NCBI GenBank assembly: GCA_035252155.1
Contig: DATFDL010000395.1
Location: forward strand, 1 to 27,958
Direction of reading: 5' to 3'
Length of the DNA stretch: 27,958 bases
From: JAICLL01 sp035252155
Lineage (GTDB): Bacteria > Planctomycetota > Planctomycetia > Pirellulales > JAICIG01
The notes under the pieces are model-generated. The model was not told the DNA's origin. It saw only the letters and a program-made list of their open reading frames with translations, and ran no database searches. Below, piece after piece: positions 22,401 to 27,958 of the stretch (position 1 is its first letter; each line of letters opens with the position of its first letter). The position numbers and the translations under genes are program-made.

Positions 22401-23050
22401 ACCGCCTGCTTGCGCGTGGGCCGCGCGTGCGGCTGTCGGCCGAAATGGTGCGCGACCAGGCGTTGGCCGCGGCCGGGCTGCTCAGCCCCAAGATGTACGG
22501 CCCGCCCGTCAAGCCACCTCAGCCATCGCTGGGGCTCAGCGCCGCGTTTGGCAGCGGCATCGATTGGCAGACCAGCGCGGGTGAAGACCGTTACCGCCGG
22601 GCGCTGTATACCACGTGGCGGCGATCGAGCCCTTATCCCTCGATGGCCACGTTCGACGCGCCCAACCGCGAAGTCTGCACGGTGCGCCGCGTGCGCACCA
22701 ATACACCGCTGCAAGCGCTGGTGACCTTGAACGATCCGGTCTATGTCGAGGCGGCCCAGGCGCTGGCTCGGCGCGTGGTGTTAAGCGGCAGGTCGACGAC
22801 GGCCGATCGGGCGAGATTTGCCTTTCGCCTCTGCGTGGCCCGTCCGCCGCATGACGACGAACAAGCCCGGCTCGTGCAGCTTTACGAAAAGACATTGGCC
22901 CGCTTAAGCGGCCAAGCCGACGAGGCGCAAAAGTTGGCCACCGATCCGCTCGGCACCGTGCCCGAGGGGATGAACGTCACCGAGTTGGCTGCTTGGACCG
23001 TGGTGGGCAACGTGTTGTTGAACCTGGACGAGACGTTGATGAAGCGCTGA
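19490..23050 (+). CDS. PSD1 and planctomycete cytochrome c domain protein (DUF1549/DUF1553)
   Basis: From the ATG at 19490 the product has 1186 residues; the open frame back to 19424 runs over the -10 promoter region. A long N-terminus precedes the hydrophobic signal segment LAALLLIVLAAASRGSAQAP (about 35-54). A cytochrome-c-like PSCyt1 domain has a haem motif CYKCH (72-76) in the block DFNRDIKPILSNTCYKCHGP. DUF1549 follows (EIDHFILARLEREGLRPSPE near 183; ARYADSAGY near 265), ending with a second CxxCH, CAQCH (363-367), in the block IACAQCHNHKYDP. A discoidin/F5-8C-like domain lies at about 565-660 (GEASQSSTAFGGPAKLAIDG, NPWWEVDLKSEQPLDRIVIF). DUF1553 occupies about 870-1100 (NRLTLARWLIDESNPLTPRV, IANRYWEQLFGIGIV, RRVRTNTPLQALVTLNDPVY). 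It is exported, haem-binding and of unknown substrate; the discoidin-like domain suggests carbohydrate contact. A DUF1501 gene follows 467 bases later, as is usual in planctomycetes. Confidence 0.93.
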   Translation: MLSIRRLCELTPVAKTGPAPAKPGHRLGSAPATGLAALLLIVLAAASRGSAQAPLAEVDFNRDIKPILSNTCYKCHGPDPAERKGGADGLRLDTPDGALTDLGGYAAIVPGKPEESELIRRITSQDDSEKMPPPASGKKLTAHDIEVLTQWVRQGAKYAGHWSYVKPIRHKLPPVQDAAWPRNEIDHFILARLEREGLRPSPEADRYALIRRVSLDLTGLPPTLEEVDAFVTDPDPLAYEKLVDRLLERPAYGEHWARMWLDLARYADSAGYADDPARTIWLFRDYVVRSLNTNKPFDQFTLEQIAGDLLPGATDEQLIATAFHRNTLTNNEGGTNDEEFRNVAVVDRVNTTMAVWMGTTIACAQCHNHKYDPISQEEFFRFFAFFNNTEDADRGDESPLLSVYSDEQLRRRKLLQDELAKADATLRTPTPELAAGQARWEQEFPLDLKWQSPKPVSVASQAAAGTTVADDGTVSVAAGAKNDTYTVELSPPAGTLVALRLEALTDDALPGKGPGHAGGNFVLSKVSAVVAPPEGQAVAGRFVRIELPGKEKIMSLAEVQIFHGGDNVAVRGEASQSSTAFGGPAKLAIDGNTDGHFTQAKSTTHTAPSENPWWEVDLKSEQPLDRIVIFNRTDGALEDRLKGFRLIVLNERREPVWQQAPTDVPKPSTELSLSGPRAIEFAAALADYTQSGFDPADVLNNKDPKQKGWAVGGQTGQTHTLTVVAKSPVELKAGSKLTVTLEHAYQSAEHTLGRFRLSLTDDVRAAEFARTSQAVVAALRLPAGNRNAEQQEQIAAYYRSLAPELATVRQQAADLNKQLAEIKPITVPIFRELPEGQRRKTQLQHRGNFMDLGQEVSEGTPAAFPPLPADAPRNRLTLARWLIDESNPLTPRVIANRYWEQLFGIGIVASSEEFGSQGELPVHPELLDWLATELVRTHWDLKALVRLLVTSASYRQSSRVTPELEERDPDNRLLARGPRVRLSAEMVRDQALAAAGLLSPKMYGPPVKPPQPSLGLSAAFGSGIDWQTSAGEDRYRRALYTTWRRSSPYPSMATFDAPNREVCTVRRVRTNTPLQALVTLNDPVYVEAAQALARRVVLSGRSTTADRARFAFRLCVARPPHDDEQARLVQLYEKTLARLSGQADEAQKLATDPLGTVPEGMNVTELAAWTVVGNVLLNLDETLMKR
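19552..19592 (-). repeat. Dispersed repeat R1 inside the PSD1 signal-peptide coding region
   Basis: CAAGCCGGGGCATCGC, TT, then AGGCTCTGCCCCAGCCACCG. This is nearly identical to the reverse complement of 23075-23116. It encodes residues AKPGHRLGSAPATG of the PSD1-type protein, immediately before the hydrophobic core of the signal peptide. Confidence 0.85.
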
Positions 23051-23074
23051 TCTTGAGCCCGCAACTGAAAACAG

Positions 23075-23116
23075 CGGTGGCTGGGGCAGAGCCTTGGCGA
23101 TGCCCCGGCGGCTTGA
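23075..23116 (+). repeat. Dispersed repeat R1, intergenic copy
   Basis: GCGGTGGCTGGGGCAGAGCC, TTGG, then CGATGCCCCGGCGGCTTG. It lies 24 bases after the PSD1 gene, in opposite orientation to the copy at 19552-19592, so the two form a widely spaced inverted pair around most of that gene. Confidence 0.85.
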
Positions 23117-23145
23117 ATGACACAACACCCGAAGCCGAACGCGTG

Positions 23146-23358
23146 ATGATCGAGGTCTATCGCAAGATGTCGTTTGACGAAAAATGGCGGCAAATCGCGG
23201 GGCTTTATCGCACGGCGCGGCTGTTGCTTGAGGCCGGTTTTCGAGAGAGGTGCCCGGACGCACCGGCGGATGACCTTCTCGATGATTGGATGGAGCTGAC
23301 CATCGAGCCGGATTTATTACGGAGCGTCCGGGAAATGCGATATGGACCAGTTCGGTGA
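23146..23358 (+). CDS. Small uncharacterised helical protein
   Basis: A 70-residue protein: MIEVYRKMSFDEKWRQIAGL, YRTARLLLEAGFRERCPDAP, ADDLLDDWMELTIEPDLLRS, then VREMRYGPVR. The pattern of a first helix with M(S/T)xxEKW, a second helix ending in GxRxRxP(D/E)A and a final acidic-hydrophobic helix recalls a small bacterial family often found before nucleotidyltransferase-type genes; this is from memory. A GTG stands directly before the ATG. Its stop overlaps the next short frame by 17 bases. The repeat R1 ends 29 bases upstream, so normal upstream sequence may have been lost. Function is unknown. Confidence 0.5.
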   Translation: MIEVYRKMSFDEKWRQIAGLYRTARLLLEAGFRERCPDAPADDLLDDWMELTIEPDLLRSVREMRYGPVR

Positions 23359-23446
23359 AGGCGTGCGCGAGGTGCGCCGCGTGGCCAGCGAGCTGCGCGT
23401 CGATGATTTGCTGGACCATGCGCTGCGAGAGGCCGCGGAATCGTGA
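23342..23446 (+). pseudogene. Short frame resembling a nucleotidyltransferase C-terminus
   Basis: The 34-residue frame reads MDQFGEGVREVRRVASELRV then DDLLDHALREAAES. The ending (ELRVDDLLDHALREA) is like the C-terminal helix of small nucleotidyltransferases that often follow genes like the one at 23146. The catalytic GSxxxG part is absent, so this could be what remains after an internal deletion, or a short independent peptide. It overlaps the previous gene by 17 bases in another frame. Confidence 0.3.
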
Positions 23447-23479
23447 TGATTGGCTAACAACGACGATTGCAGCCCATGA

Positions 23480-23488
23480 TGGTATAAT
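23480..23488 (+). promoter_or_regulatory. Extended -10 promoter of the DUF1501 gene
   Basis: TGGTATAAT is a perfect -10 hexamer (23483-23488) with the TG extension (23480-23481). No -35 box at normal spacing is visible, as expected for extended -10 promoters. Transcription would start near 23495, so the DUF1501 gene can be expressed apart from the PSD1 gene. Confidence 0.55.
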
Positions 23489-23517
23489 GCCGGGGAATCG
23501 CCAAGGCAGCGGGTTTT

Positions 23518-25029
23518 ATGAGTAAACGGCCGGTAATAGAGAACGACTACATGGCATCGAAAAACACTGACTCGTTAGGTCACGAAATCCGTCTTACTCG
23601 CTCGCAAGCGCTCACTCGTCGCCATTTTCTCAAGGACTGCCAATTGGGGCTGGGCGCCCTCGCCCTATCATCGTTGCTCCACGGCGATCGTCCGGCCGTC
23701 GCGGGCGTCGTCAATCCGCTGGCCCCCAAAGCGCCGCACTTCGCGCCCAAGGCCAAGCGGGTGATCTACCTGCACCTGACCGGCTCGCCCCCGCATCTCG
23801 ATCTGTACGACTACAAGCCCGAACTGGTGAAGCACGACGGCCAGCCCTGCCCCGAAAGCCTCATCAAAGGCAAACGCTTCGCCTTCACCTCGGGCACGCC
23901 TAAGCTGCTGGGCACGCCGCGCAAGTTCGCCCAGCAGGGTCAGGGCGGCGTCTGGCTTTCCGACGCTGTGCCGCACCTGCACGAAGTGGCCGACGAGATG
24001 TGCGTCATCCGCTCGATGAACACCGATCAGTTCAACCACGCTCCGGCCGAGCTGCTGCTCTACACCGGCTCGCCGCGCTCCGGTCGGCCCTCGATGGGCG
24101 CTTGGGCCACCTACGGTCTTGGCTCGGAGAACGAAAACCTGCCGGGCTTTGTCGTGCTGATCTCCAGCGGCGTGCAGCCCAACGGCGGCAAAAACTCGTT
24201 CGGCAGCGGCTTTTTGCCCTCGGTCTACCAGGGCGTGCAGTGCCGCTCGAAGGGCGACCCTGTGCTCTACGCTTCTGACCCGCCGGGCATGGACCGCAGC
24301 GTGCGCCGCGAAACGCTCGATGCACTGCGCGACCTGAACGAGATGCAAGCCCGTGAGCTGGGAGATCCCGAAACGCTTACCCGCATCGCCCAGTACGAGC
24401 TGGCCTTCCGCATGCAGACCGCTGTGCCCGAAGTCATGGATATTACGCGCGAGTCGGCCGACACGCTCTCCGCCTACGGCGCCAAGCCGGGCGAGGCCAG
24501 CTTTGCCAACAACTGCCTGTTGGCTCGGCGGCTGGTCGAGCAGGGCGTACGGTTCGTGCAACTGTTCGACTGGGGTTGGGATTTTCACGGCACGGGGGCT
24601 GACACCGGGCTGACCGACGGCCTGACCAACAAGTGTGCCACGATGGACCGGCCAGTAGCTGCGCTCATCAAAGACCTCAAGCAGCGCGGCCTTTTACAGG
24701 ACACGCTAATCATTTGCGGCGGCGAATTCGGGCGCACGCCCTTCCGCGAGGGACGCACCGCGACCAGCAATGTGTTGGGCCGCGATCATTATCCGGATGT
24801 CTTCACGATGTGGATGGCCGGCGGCGGCGTGAAGGGAGGCCACACGCACGGCGAGTCCGACGAGCTGGGGTTTTCGGTCGGCCGCGACAAGGTACACATC
24901 CACGATTTGCAGGCGACCATCTTGCACCTGCTGGGCTTCGACCACACGCGGCTGATCTATCGGTTCCAGGGGCGCGATTATCGCCTCACCGATGTCCACG
25001 GCGACGTGGTGAGCGAGCTTCTAGCGTAG
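23518..25029 (+). CDS. DUF1501 domain protein (Tat-exported, sulfatase-like fold)
   Basis: A 503-residue protein with a twin-arginine-type N-terminus: LTRRHFLKDCQLGLGALALS, residues 32-51. An ATG at 23551 is an alternative start. The DUF1501 blocks are clear: AKRVIYLHLTGSPPHLDLYD (near 78), DQFNHAPAELLLYTGSPRSG, NNCLLARRLVEQGVRFVQLF, DWGWDFHG, LIICGGEFGRTPF, GRDHYPDVFTMWMAGGGVKG, GHTHGESDELGF and the ending DLQATILHLLGFDH. The arrangement of Asp/His residues (DWGWDFH, GEFGRTP, GRDHYP) resembles metal-binding sites of the alkaline phosphatase/sulfatase fold. The real activity is unknown. PSD1 and DUF1501 genes are a standard pair in planctomycetes and probably act together outside the cytoplasm; here the second has its own promoter. 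Confidence 0.93.
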   Translation: MSKRPVIENDYMASKNTDSLGHEIRLTRSQALTRRHFLKDCQLGLGALALSSLLHGDRPAVAGVVNPLAPKAPHFAPKAKRVIYLHLTGSPPHLDLYDYKPELVKHDGQPCPESLIKGKRFAFTSGTPKLLGTPRKFAQQGQGGVWLSDAVPHLHEVADEMCVIRSMNTDQFNHAPAELLLYTGSPRSGRPSMGAWATYGLGSENENLPGFVVLISSGVQPNGGKNSFGSGFLPSVYQGVQCRSKGDPVLYASDPPGMDRSVRRETLDALRDLNEMQARELGDPETLTRIAQYELAFRMQTAVPEVMDITRESADTLSAYGAKPGEASFANNCLLARRLVEQGVRFVQLFDWGWDFHGTGADTGLTDGLTNKCATMDRPVAALIKDLKQRGLLQDTLIICGGEFGRTPFREGRTATSNVLGRDHYPDVFTMWMAGGGVKGGHTHGESDELGFSVGRDKVHIHDLQATILHLLGFDHTRLIYRFQGRDYRLTDVHGDVVSELLA

Positions 25030-25098
25030 CTGTCAACTCGGCTATCAGCTAAGATCGATTAGATGGTCGCTCGAATCGCGCGTTGAGGAATTGGGTCG

Positions 25099-25419
25099 GT
25101 GCCTCGTATCGTTCGCCCAATGCTTATTGCACCGGACGGACTTCCACGCATTGGCGATCGGTCCAAATGTTTGGGCGTGCGCGAGCCGCCCGATCGGTTC
25201 GCCGATGTCGATGTTGATGTAAACGGCCATGTCATATTGAATCGAAAGGGTCTTTCTGTGGTGGATGATTGGCGGCGTTTGCCCGGTCATTTGATCCCAG
25301 AACATTTGGATGACGGCCGCAATGGTGCGGCTGGTAAGAACATGCGCGTATTTGTTCACGACTGCTACGCGATGGTCTGCAAGAGAGCGACGACGTCGAG
25401 ACGGTCGAAAATGAAATGA
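25099..25419 (+). CDS. Small protein of unknown function, toxin-like context
   Basis: A 106-residue protein starting at GTG with GAGGAA about ten bases upstream. It reads MPRIVRPMLIAPDGLPRIGD, then RSKCLGVREPPDRFADVDVD, VNGHVILNRKGLSVVDDWRR and LPGHLIPEHLDDGRNGAAGK. The order LGVR-PP-AD(V/L)D-(N/D)G-V-(L/P)-KG(L/M)SV--WR-LP--LIP--L is one I remember from uncharacterised bacterial proteins, which usually continue with a GSN--C-F--G-GPF block. Here the end (NMRVFVHDCYAMVCKRATTSRRSK) diverges, so the C-terminus may be shortened by a frameshift. The GKGLSV--WRRLP-HLIP segment faintly recalls Tse2-type ADP-ribosyltransferase toxins. It overlaps the next gene by four bases (ATGA), like a toxin/immunity or toxin/antitoxin pair. 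No activity is proven. Confidence 0.65.
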   Translation: MPRIVRPMLIAPDGLPRIGDRSKCLGVREPPDRFADVDVDVNGHVILNRKGLSVVDDWRRLPGHLIPEHLDDGRNGAAGKNMRVFVHDCYAMVCKRATTSRRSKMK

Positions 25420-25760
25420 CTCACCTTTGGGATGAGTTGGATTCAGCACAAAAGCAAAGCTTATCAGGCTTAGGATCAGACCTGAATTGGATTCGCCGAC
25501 GAGGTCAGCCGGCGCCGCGCGCCAAGCTTGCAGACCAAGTGACAGATGCTGAAATCGAGCGAGTTGTCCGGGCGTGCGACATTGGCGACTGGAACGGCTT
25601 GCTCCATGACCTTCGGATTTGTGGCGCACGGCTGCCAGCGGCCGAAATCGCCCGTTTGCGCGCTACGGCGTGGCAGGAACTAGGTTTCGCGAAGCTCTCC
25701 AAATTGTTTGCTAGCTTCGCCACCGAGTTGCAAGCAAGCCAAGCCAGCGCGTCGAAATAG
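25416..25760 (+). CDS. Small helical protein, possible partner of 25099-25419
   Basis: A 114-residue, mostly helical soluble protein: MTHLWDELDSAQKQSLSGLG, SDLNWIRRRGQPAPRAKLAD, then VTDAEIERVVRACDIGDWNG and RLPAAEIARLRATAWQELGF. It starts at an ATG inside the four-base overlap with the previous gene and has no Shine-Dalgarno sequence, so it depends on translational coupling. In-frame sequence upstream (LLRDGLQESDDVETVENE) also looks coding, which suggests the ancestral start lay further 5' or that the previous gene suffered a frameshift. The first 30 residues resemble small proteins found directly after homologues of the 25099 gene, from memory. An immunity or antitoxin role is inferred only from size, coupling and order. 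Confidence 0.6.
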   Translation: MTHLWDELDSAQKQSLSGLGSDLNWIRRRGQPAPRAKLADQVTDAEIERVVRACDIGDWNGLLHDLRICGARLPAAEIARLRATAWQELGFAKLSKLFASFATELQASQASASK

Positions 25761-25807
25761 TCGCAGCGCTCAATAACGACTTGTTCGGAACTCGGGAGCC
25801 TACCACG

Positions 25808-25927
25808 ATGTCCGATGTCCTCATCCGCCGGCTAAAGGAGCGCATCCGGTCGGAACCGACTGATCGCCCATGGTTGCGTTCGGACACCAGGTGCGTTTTA
25901 CTGCATTCTGCGCCGCTCTGCCGTTAG
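25808..25927 (+). CDS. Short ORF, possible truncated gene
   Basis: A 39-residue frame starting at an ATG with CGGGAG about ten bases upstream: MSDVLIRRLKERIRSEPTDR, PWLRS, then less protein-like sequence to a TAG. The N-terminal 25 residues look like a real amphipathic helix start, so it could be the head of a lost gene. No family is recognised. Confidence 0.25.
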   Translation: MSDVLIRRLKERIRSEPTDRPWLRSDTRCVLLHSAPLCR

Positions 25928-26047
25928 CTGCTAAAATGGTGTCACCCGATCGGCGGTCGCAGTACCACTTCGACACTTGCGATGCCACGCCCCCATCAGT
26001 TTGCCCAATAGGTTCGCCGCCGCTGGCGATATAACGTGAGGGGCGAA

Positions 26048-26311
26048 TCAGTCCGCTGGATGCTGAGTTGCCTGCGGCAGATATTTGGCCCTGACGTGGA
26101 TCACGCCGCCGCTGTTGAGCCGCTCCACGACTTCGTAGGTGTGCAGCCGGGGCGTGACACCCTGCTCGGCAACCTCTTGCGAAAAGCCCCGCAGCCGCGC
26201 CCCGACCGAGCCTTGCCCGGTAAGCTGATAGAATTGGGCGGCCTGGTGCGCGGGGCTGGCCACGCGCATGCCATCGGCAATGCCGCCGACAAACTCGAAG
26301 ACGATTTCCAT
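26048..26311 (-). CDS. Small conserved-type protein, unknown function
   Basis: An 87-residue protein: MEIVFEFVGGIADGMRVASP, then AHQAAQFYQLTGQGSVGARL, RGFSQEVAEQGVTPRLHTYE and VVERLNSGGVIHVRAKYLPQ. The alternation of (F/I)EF-GG--DG, YY-LT--G-VG-R and H-YEV--R--SG--I-VRA-Y is like a small beta-rich family present in planctomycetes and phages, recalled from memory. There is no signal peptide. Its 3' neighbour region (25928-26047) is empty, and the large membrane gene lies upstream on the same strand with a 110-base gap. Function unknown. Confidence 0.6.
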   Translation of the reverse strand: MEIVFEFVGGIADGMRVASPAHQAAQFYQLTGQGSVGARLRGFSQEVAEQGVTPRLHTYEVVERLNSGGVIHVRAKYLPQATQHPAD

Positions 26312-26421
26312 CGGAGGAAAAGTACGAACCTGGCAACCCTTGACCTATCTCGCGCGGCGGCCTTCACCGCGCTGCTTTAGGTAAGTTTACCTCACTGGGT
26401 GGCGGCGGAAAAGATCGGCCG

Positions 26422-27958
26422 TTATAGCTGGGTGTCCGGCTTCGGCCTTTTACTCGTCCACCAGCGTTGGGGCAGCCCGGTCTTGAGTAGGCTGATGACC
26501 GCCGCGAACAAGAAGCATGCGGCGCCACCCAACAGGTAGCCAAGGCCGGACAGTGCCTGCCGGGCCGTGCCGTATCCGCGCCAGCCGGTCACGGCCGCCC
26601 ATGATGCGAAATGGGCGGCGGCCACGATCCAGTACGCCCGGTTGCCAACCAGCCGAGCATAGACCGCCGCCAACACCGCCATTGCCAACGGGTAGCCCAT
26701 CGAGACGATGGTCGCTGTGGTCGCCCATGTCGGTGCCATGCGCCGATCGCTGATCGACAGTCCCCAGGCGGCCAGCAAGGCGCCGAACAGGAAGACGCCC
26801 GCGTACTGCAACCACCGGGCAAAGCGGTCGTTCGGCACCGTGCCAATCACCAAGACGACGGCCAAGAGCAGGTGCCACGGCACCGCGCCATAGTAGTCGG
26901 TGAACCAAGTGCCGTAGCGATGAGTGGTGACGGCCGCCAGTGCCAAGCACGCCGACGCGAACAGCCGTGGGGTGCTTCGGCCGCGGTGCGCCGCGTAAAG
27001 TTGCACGATGCCCGCCGCCAAAAGCATCAGCGGTTCAGGTCTTGTGTATCCGCTTGCGCCTTGCGCCGCCGGCCCGACCACTGATAATGCCGCCACCGAG
27101 AGTGTCAACGCATCGGCGGCCAACGGCACTCGCCGCACGCCGGCCACCGAGTGCAGCACGACAATGCTAACCAGCGTGTAAAACAGCGGCGTGCCGCCTG
27201 TCAGGTGGGTGAAATCGCTCAGGAACTCGCGGTGCCAAAAATTCATGCCGCCGTCATAACCAGCTAACGCCAGCAGGCCGATCGGCAAACACAGCGCAAC
27301 TACCTGCAGACCCCTGCGACGAGCGGTGATGGCGCCTTCGAGCAAGACCACATTGGCCGCGAGCAAAAACGGCACGAGAAAATAGGGCCGAAACGTACTT
27401 GCCAGGCCGGGCACTGGATGCAGCGAAACGCAAAGTGAATAATGCCGCAGCGCCACCGCGAGGCCGAGCACGACGAACAGCGCCCAGGGAAACCAAGGCC
27501 AGGCCCACGGCGTACCATTGCCCCGGAGGTACTCGGGGCCGCGCCGCACCGCGGGCAGCAGCGTGAGCATGACGAGTCCCGCCGCCGGCGAAAACCCGAA
27601 CAAGGCCCACGGTAGCCACCGGTTCCAGGCATCGACCAACAGCGGCGCGATCGCTGGCGGATAAAAAAAGAACAGCGCCAAAAACAGATGAAACGGCGCG
27701 CGAAACCAAAACGGCAGGCGAATGCGCAGTGATAGCAGCAGCCCCTCGCTGACCAACACCGCAAACAGATAGCCGCCTAAGAAGTTGATCAGGCCCGAAC
27801 GAAAACTGCGTACGCCGCGCGGGTCGAAATCGGCCAACGAGAAATCGCAAGCCACCGAGACGGCCATGAACAATAACGCGACCAGCAACAGGATCGTCCG
27901 AGCATCGTCCCAGACATTGCCCAGTCGCACGATCAGCCAGGCCATGAATGCCAGCAGT
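26422..27958 (-). CDS. Large polytopic membrane protein, 5' end possibly outside the window
   Basis: The frame gives 507 residues from the ATG at 27945, but it stays open to the window edge (LAF precedes the ATG), so the real start may be further upstream. At least twelve strongly hydrophobic segments are visible, for instance TILLLVALLFMAVSVACDF, GLINFLGGYLFAVLVSEGLL, APFHLFLALFFFYPPAIAPL, PWALFVVLGLAVALRHYSL, HLLLAVVLVIGTVP and LGYLLGGAACFLFAAVISLL, ending in a short basic tail (RWWTSKRPKPDTQL). The opening VRLGNVWDDARTILLLV is of a type seen in planctomycete membrane proteins. There are no catalytic motifs that I can name, so neither transporter nor enzyme can be claimed. Trp/Arg-rich loops may face the cytoplasm. 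Confidence 0.75.
   Translation of the reverse strand, partial: LLAFMAWLIVRLGNVWDDARTILLLVALLFMAVSVACDFSLADFDPRGVRSFRSGLINFLGGYLFAVLVSEGLLLSLRIRLPFWFRAPFHLFLALFFFYPPAIAPLLVDAWNRWLPWALFGFSPAAGLVMLTLLPAVRRGPEYLRGNGTPWAWPWFPWALFVVLGLAVALRHYSLCVSLHPVPGLASTFRPYFLVPFLLAANVVLLEGAITARRRGLQVVALCLPIGLLALAGYDGGMNFWHREFLSDFTHLTGGTPLFYTLVSIVVLHSVAGVRRVPLAADALTLSVAALSVVGPAAQGASGYTRPEPLMLLAAGIVQLYAAHRGRSTPRLFASACLALAAVTTHRYGTWFTDYYGAVPWHLLLAVVLVIGTVPNDRFARWLQYAGVFLFGALLAAWGLSISDRRMAPTWATTATIVSMGYPLAMAVLAAVYARLVGNRAYWIVAAAHFASWAAVTGWRGYGTARQALSGLGYLLGGAACFLFAAVISLLKTGLPQRWWTSKRPKPDTQL

Noticed and set aside
21692..22714. Minus-strand 340-residue frame opposite the PSD1 gene
   Set aside because: Arg/Gln/His-rich translation typical of antisense GC-rich frames; DUF1553 is on the plus strand.
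23668..24588. Minus-strand 306-residue frame opposite the DUF1501 gene
   Set aside because: Antisense shadow with no domain; the plus strand has all DUF1501 blocks.
25045..25629. Minus-strand 194-residue frame opposite the coupled small pair
   Set aside because: No start context or motif; the plus-strand pair has a ribosome binding site, coupled overlap and family-like blocks.
25821..26336. Minus-strand 171-residue frame overlapping the 26048-26311 gene
   Set aside because: Its overlap part is a shadow of the better supported 87-residue protein, and the remainder has no recognisable features.
1..27958. tRNA, rRNA, riboswitch or insertion sequence
   Set aside because: No cloverleaf, rRNA-like or known riboswitch sequence and no transposase were recognised by eye; a covariance-model scan would be needed to exclude them fully.

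Overview
The window looks like a chromosomal segment of a planctomycete, most likely of the Pirellulales type. The evidence is the gene content: a cytochrome-c/DUF1549/DUF1553 (PSD1-type) protein with a DUF1501 protein downstream, an exported giant protein with an ELExR-LLA-like N-terminal motif and DUF4214 tail, a PQQ-like beta-propeller protein, a PhoPQ-activated-protein (PqaA) family hydrolase, and small proteins starting with the FSLRRLFWW type of N-terminus. Composition is GC-rich, genes are loosely packed on both strands, Shine-Dalgarno signals are often weak, and intergenic spaces carry several families of short palindromic dispersed repeats. No rRNA, tRNA, CRISPR array, intact transposase or replication origin was seen.

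Layout. 91-3023 (minus): a three-gene operon of a DUF6134-type exported protein, an active-site-less ketosynthase-like protein and an intact FabF-type ketosynthase, with a good promoter at 3061-3089. A divergent promoter at 3167-3196 is followed by a terminator-like hairpin and then an uncharacterised gene (3338-4189). 4961-8482 (plus): a 1173-residue secreted mosaic protein (TIGR03118 propeller split by an Asn-Gly tract, a DUF7305-like region, two PKD-like domains, DUF4214), closed by a strong terminator. 8682-10833 (minus): PQQ-like propeller protein with a small membrane protein just upstream. 11113-12358: a decay zone with a frameshifted minus-strand gene that still has an excellent terminator, and a Fic-domain pseudogene. 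12654-13957 (minus): two overlapping bacterial PH-domain membrane proteins. 14689-16203: an MFS transporter. 16205-16482: stacked repeats, then an orphan Hpt protein (minus). 17282-17602: a Cys-rich secreted protein with a terminator. 17800-19266: PqaA-like hydrolase. 19490-25029: the PSD1 and DUF1501 genes, separated by a repeat and small ORFs. 25099-25760: a two-gene overlapping pair of small proteins. 26048-26311 and 26422-end (minus): a small protein and a large polytopic membrane protein whose start may lie beyond the window.

How the genes work together. The clearest functional units are the ketosynthase operon (probably an unusual fatty-acid or polyketide-like product), the PSD1/DUF1501 pair (a planctomycete exported module of unknown substrate), the PH-domain pair, and the 25099/25416 pair, which has the layout of a toxin/immunity or toxin/antitoxin module but is not proven to be one. 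The best leads for something undescribed are the ketosynthase operon, the 25099/25416 pair, the short promoter-hairpin unit at 3167-3277, and a dispersed repeat that has become part of the signal-peptide coding region of the PSD1 gene. All family names are from reading the sequence by eye; no database search was run.
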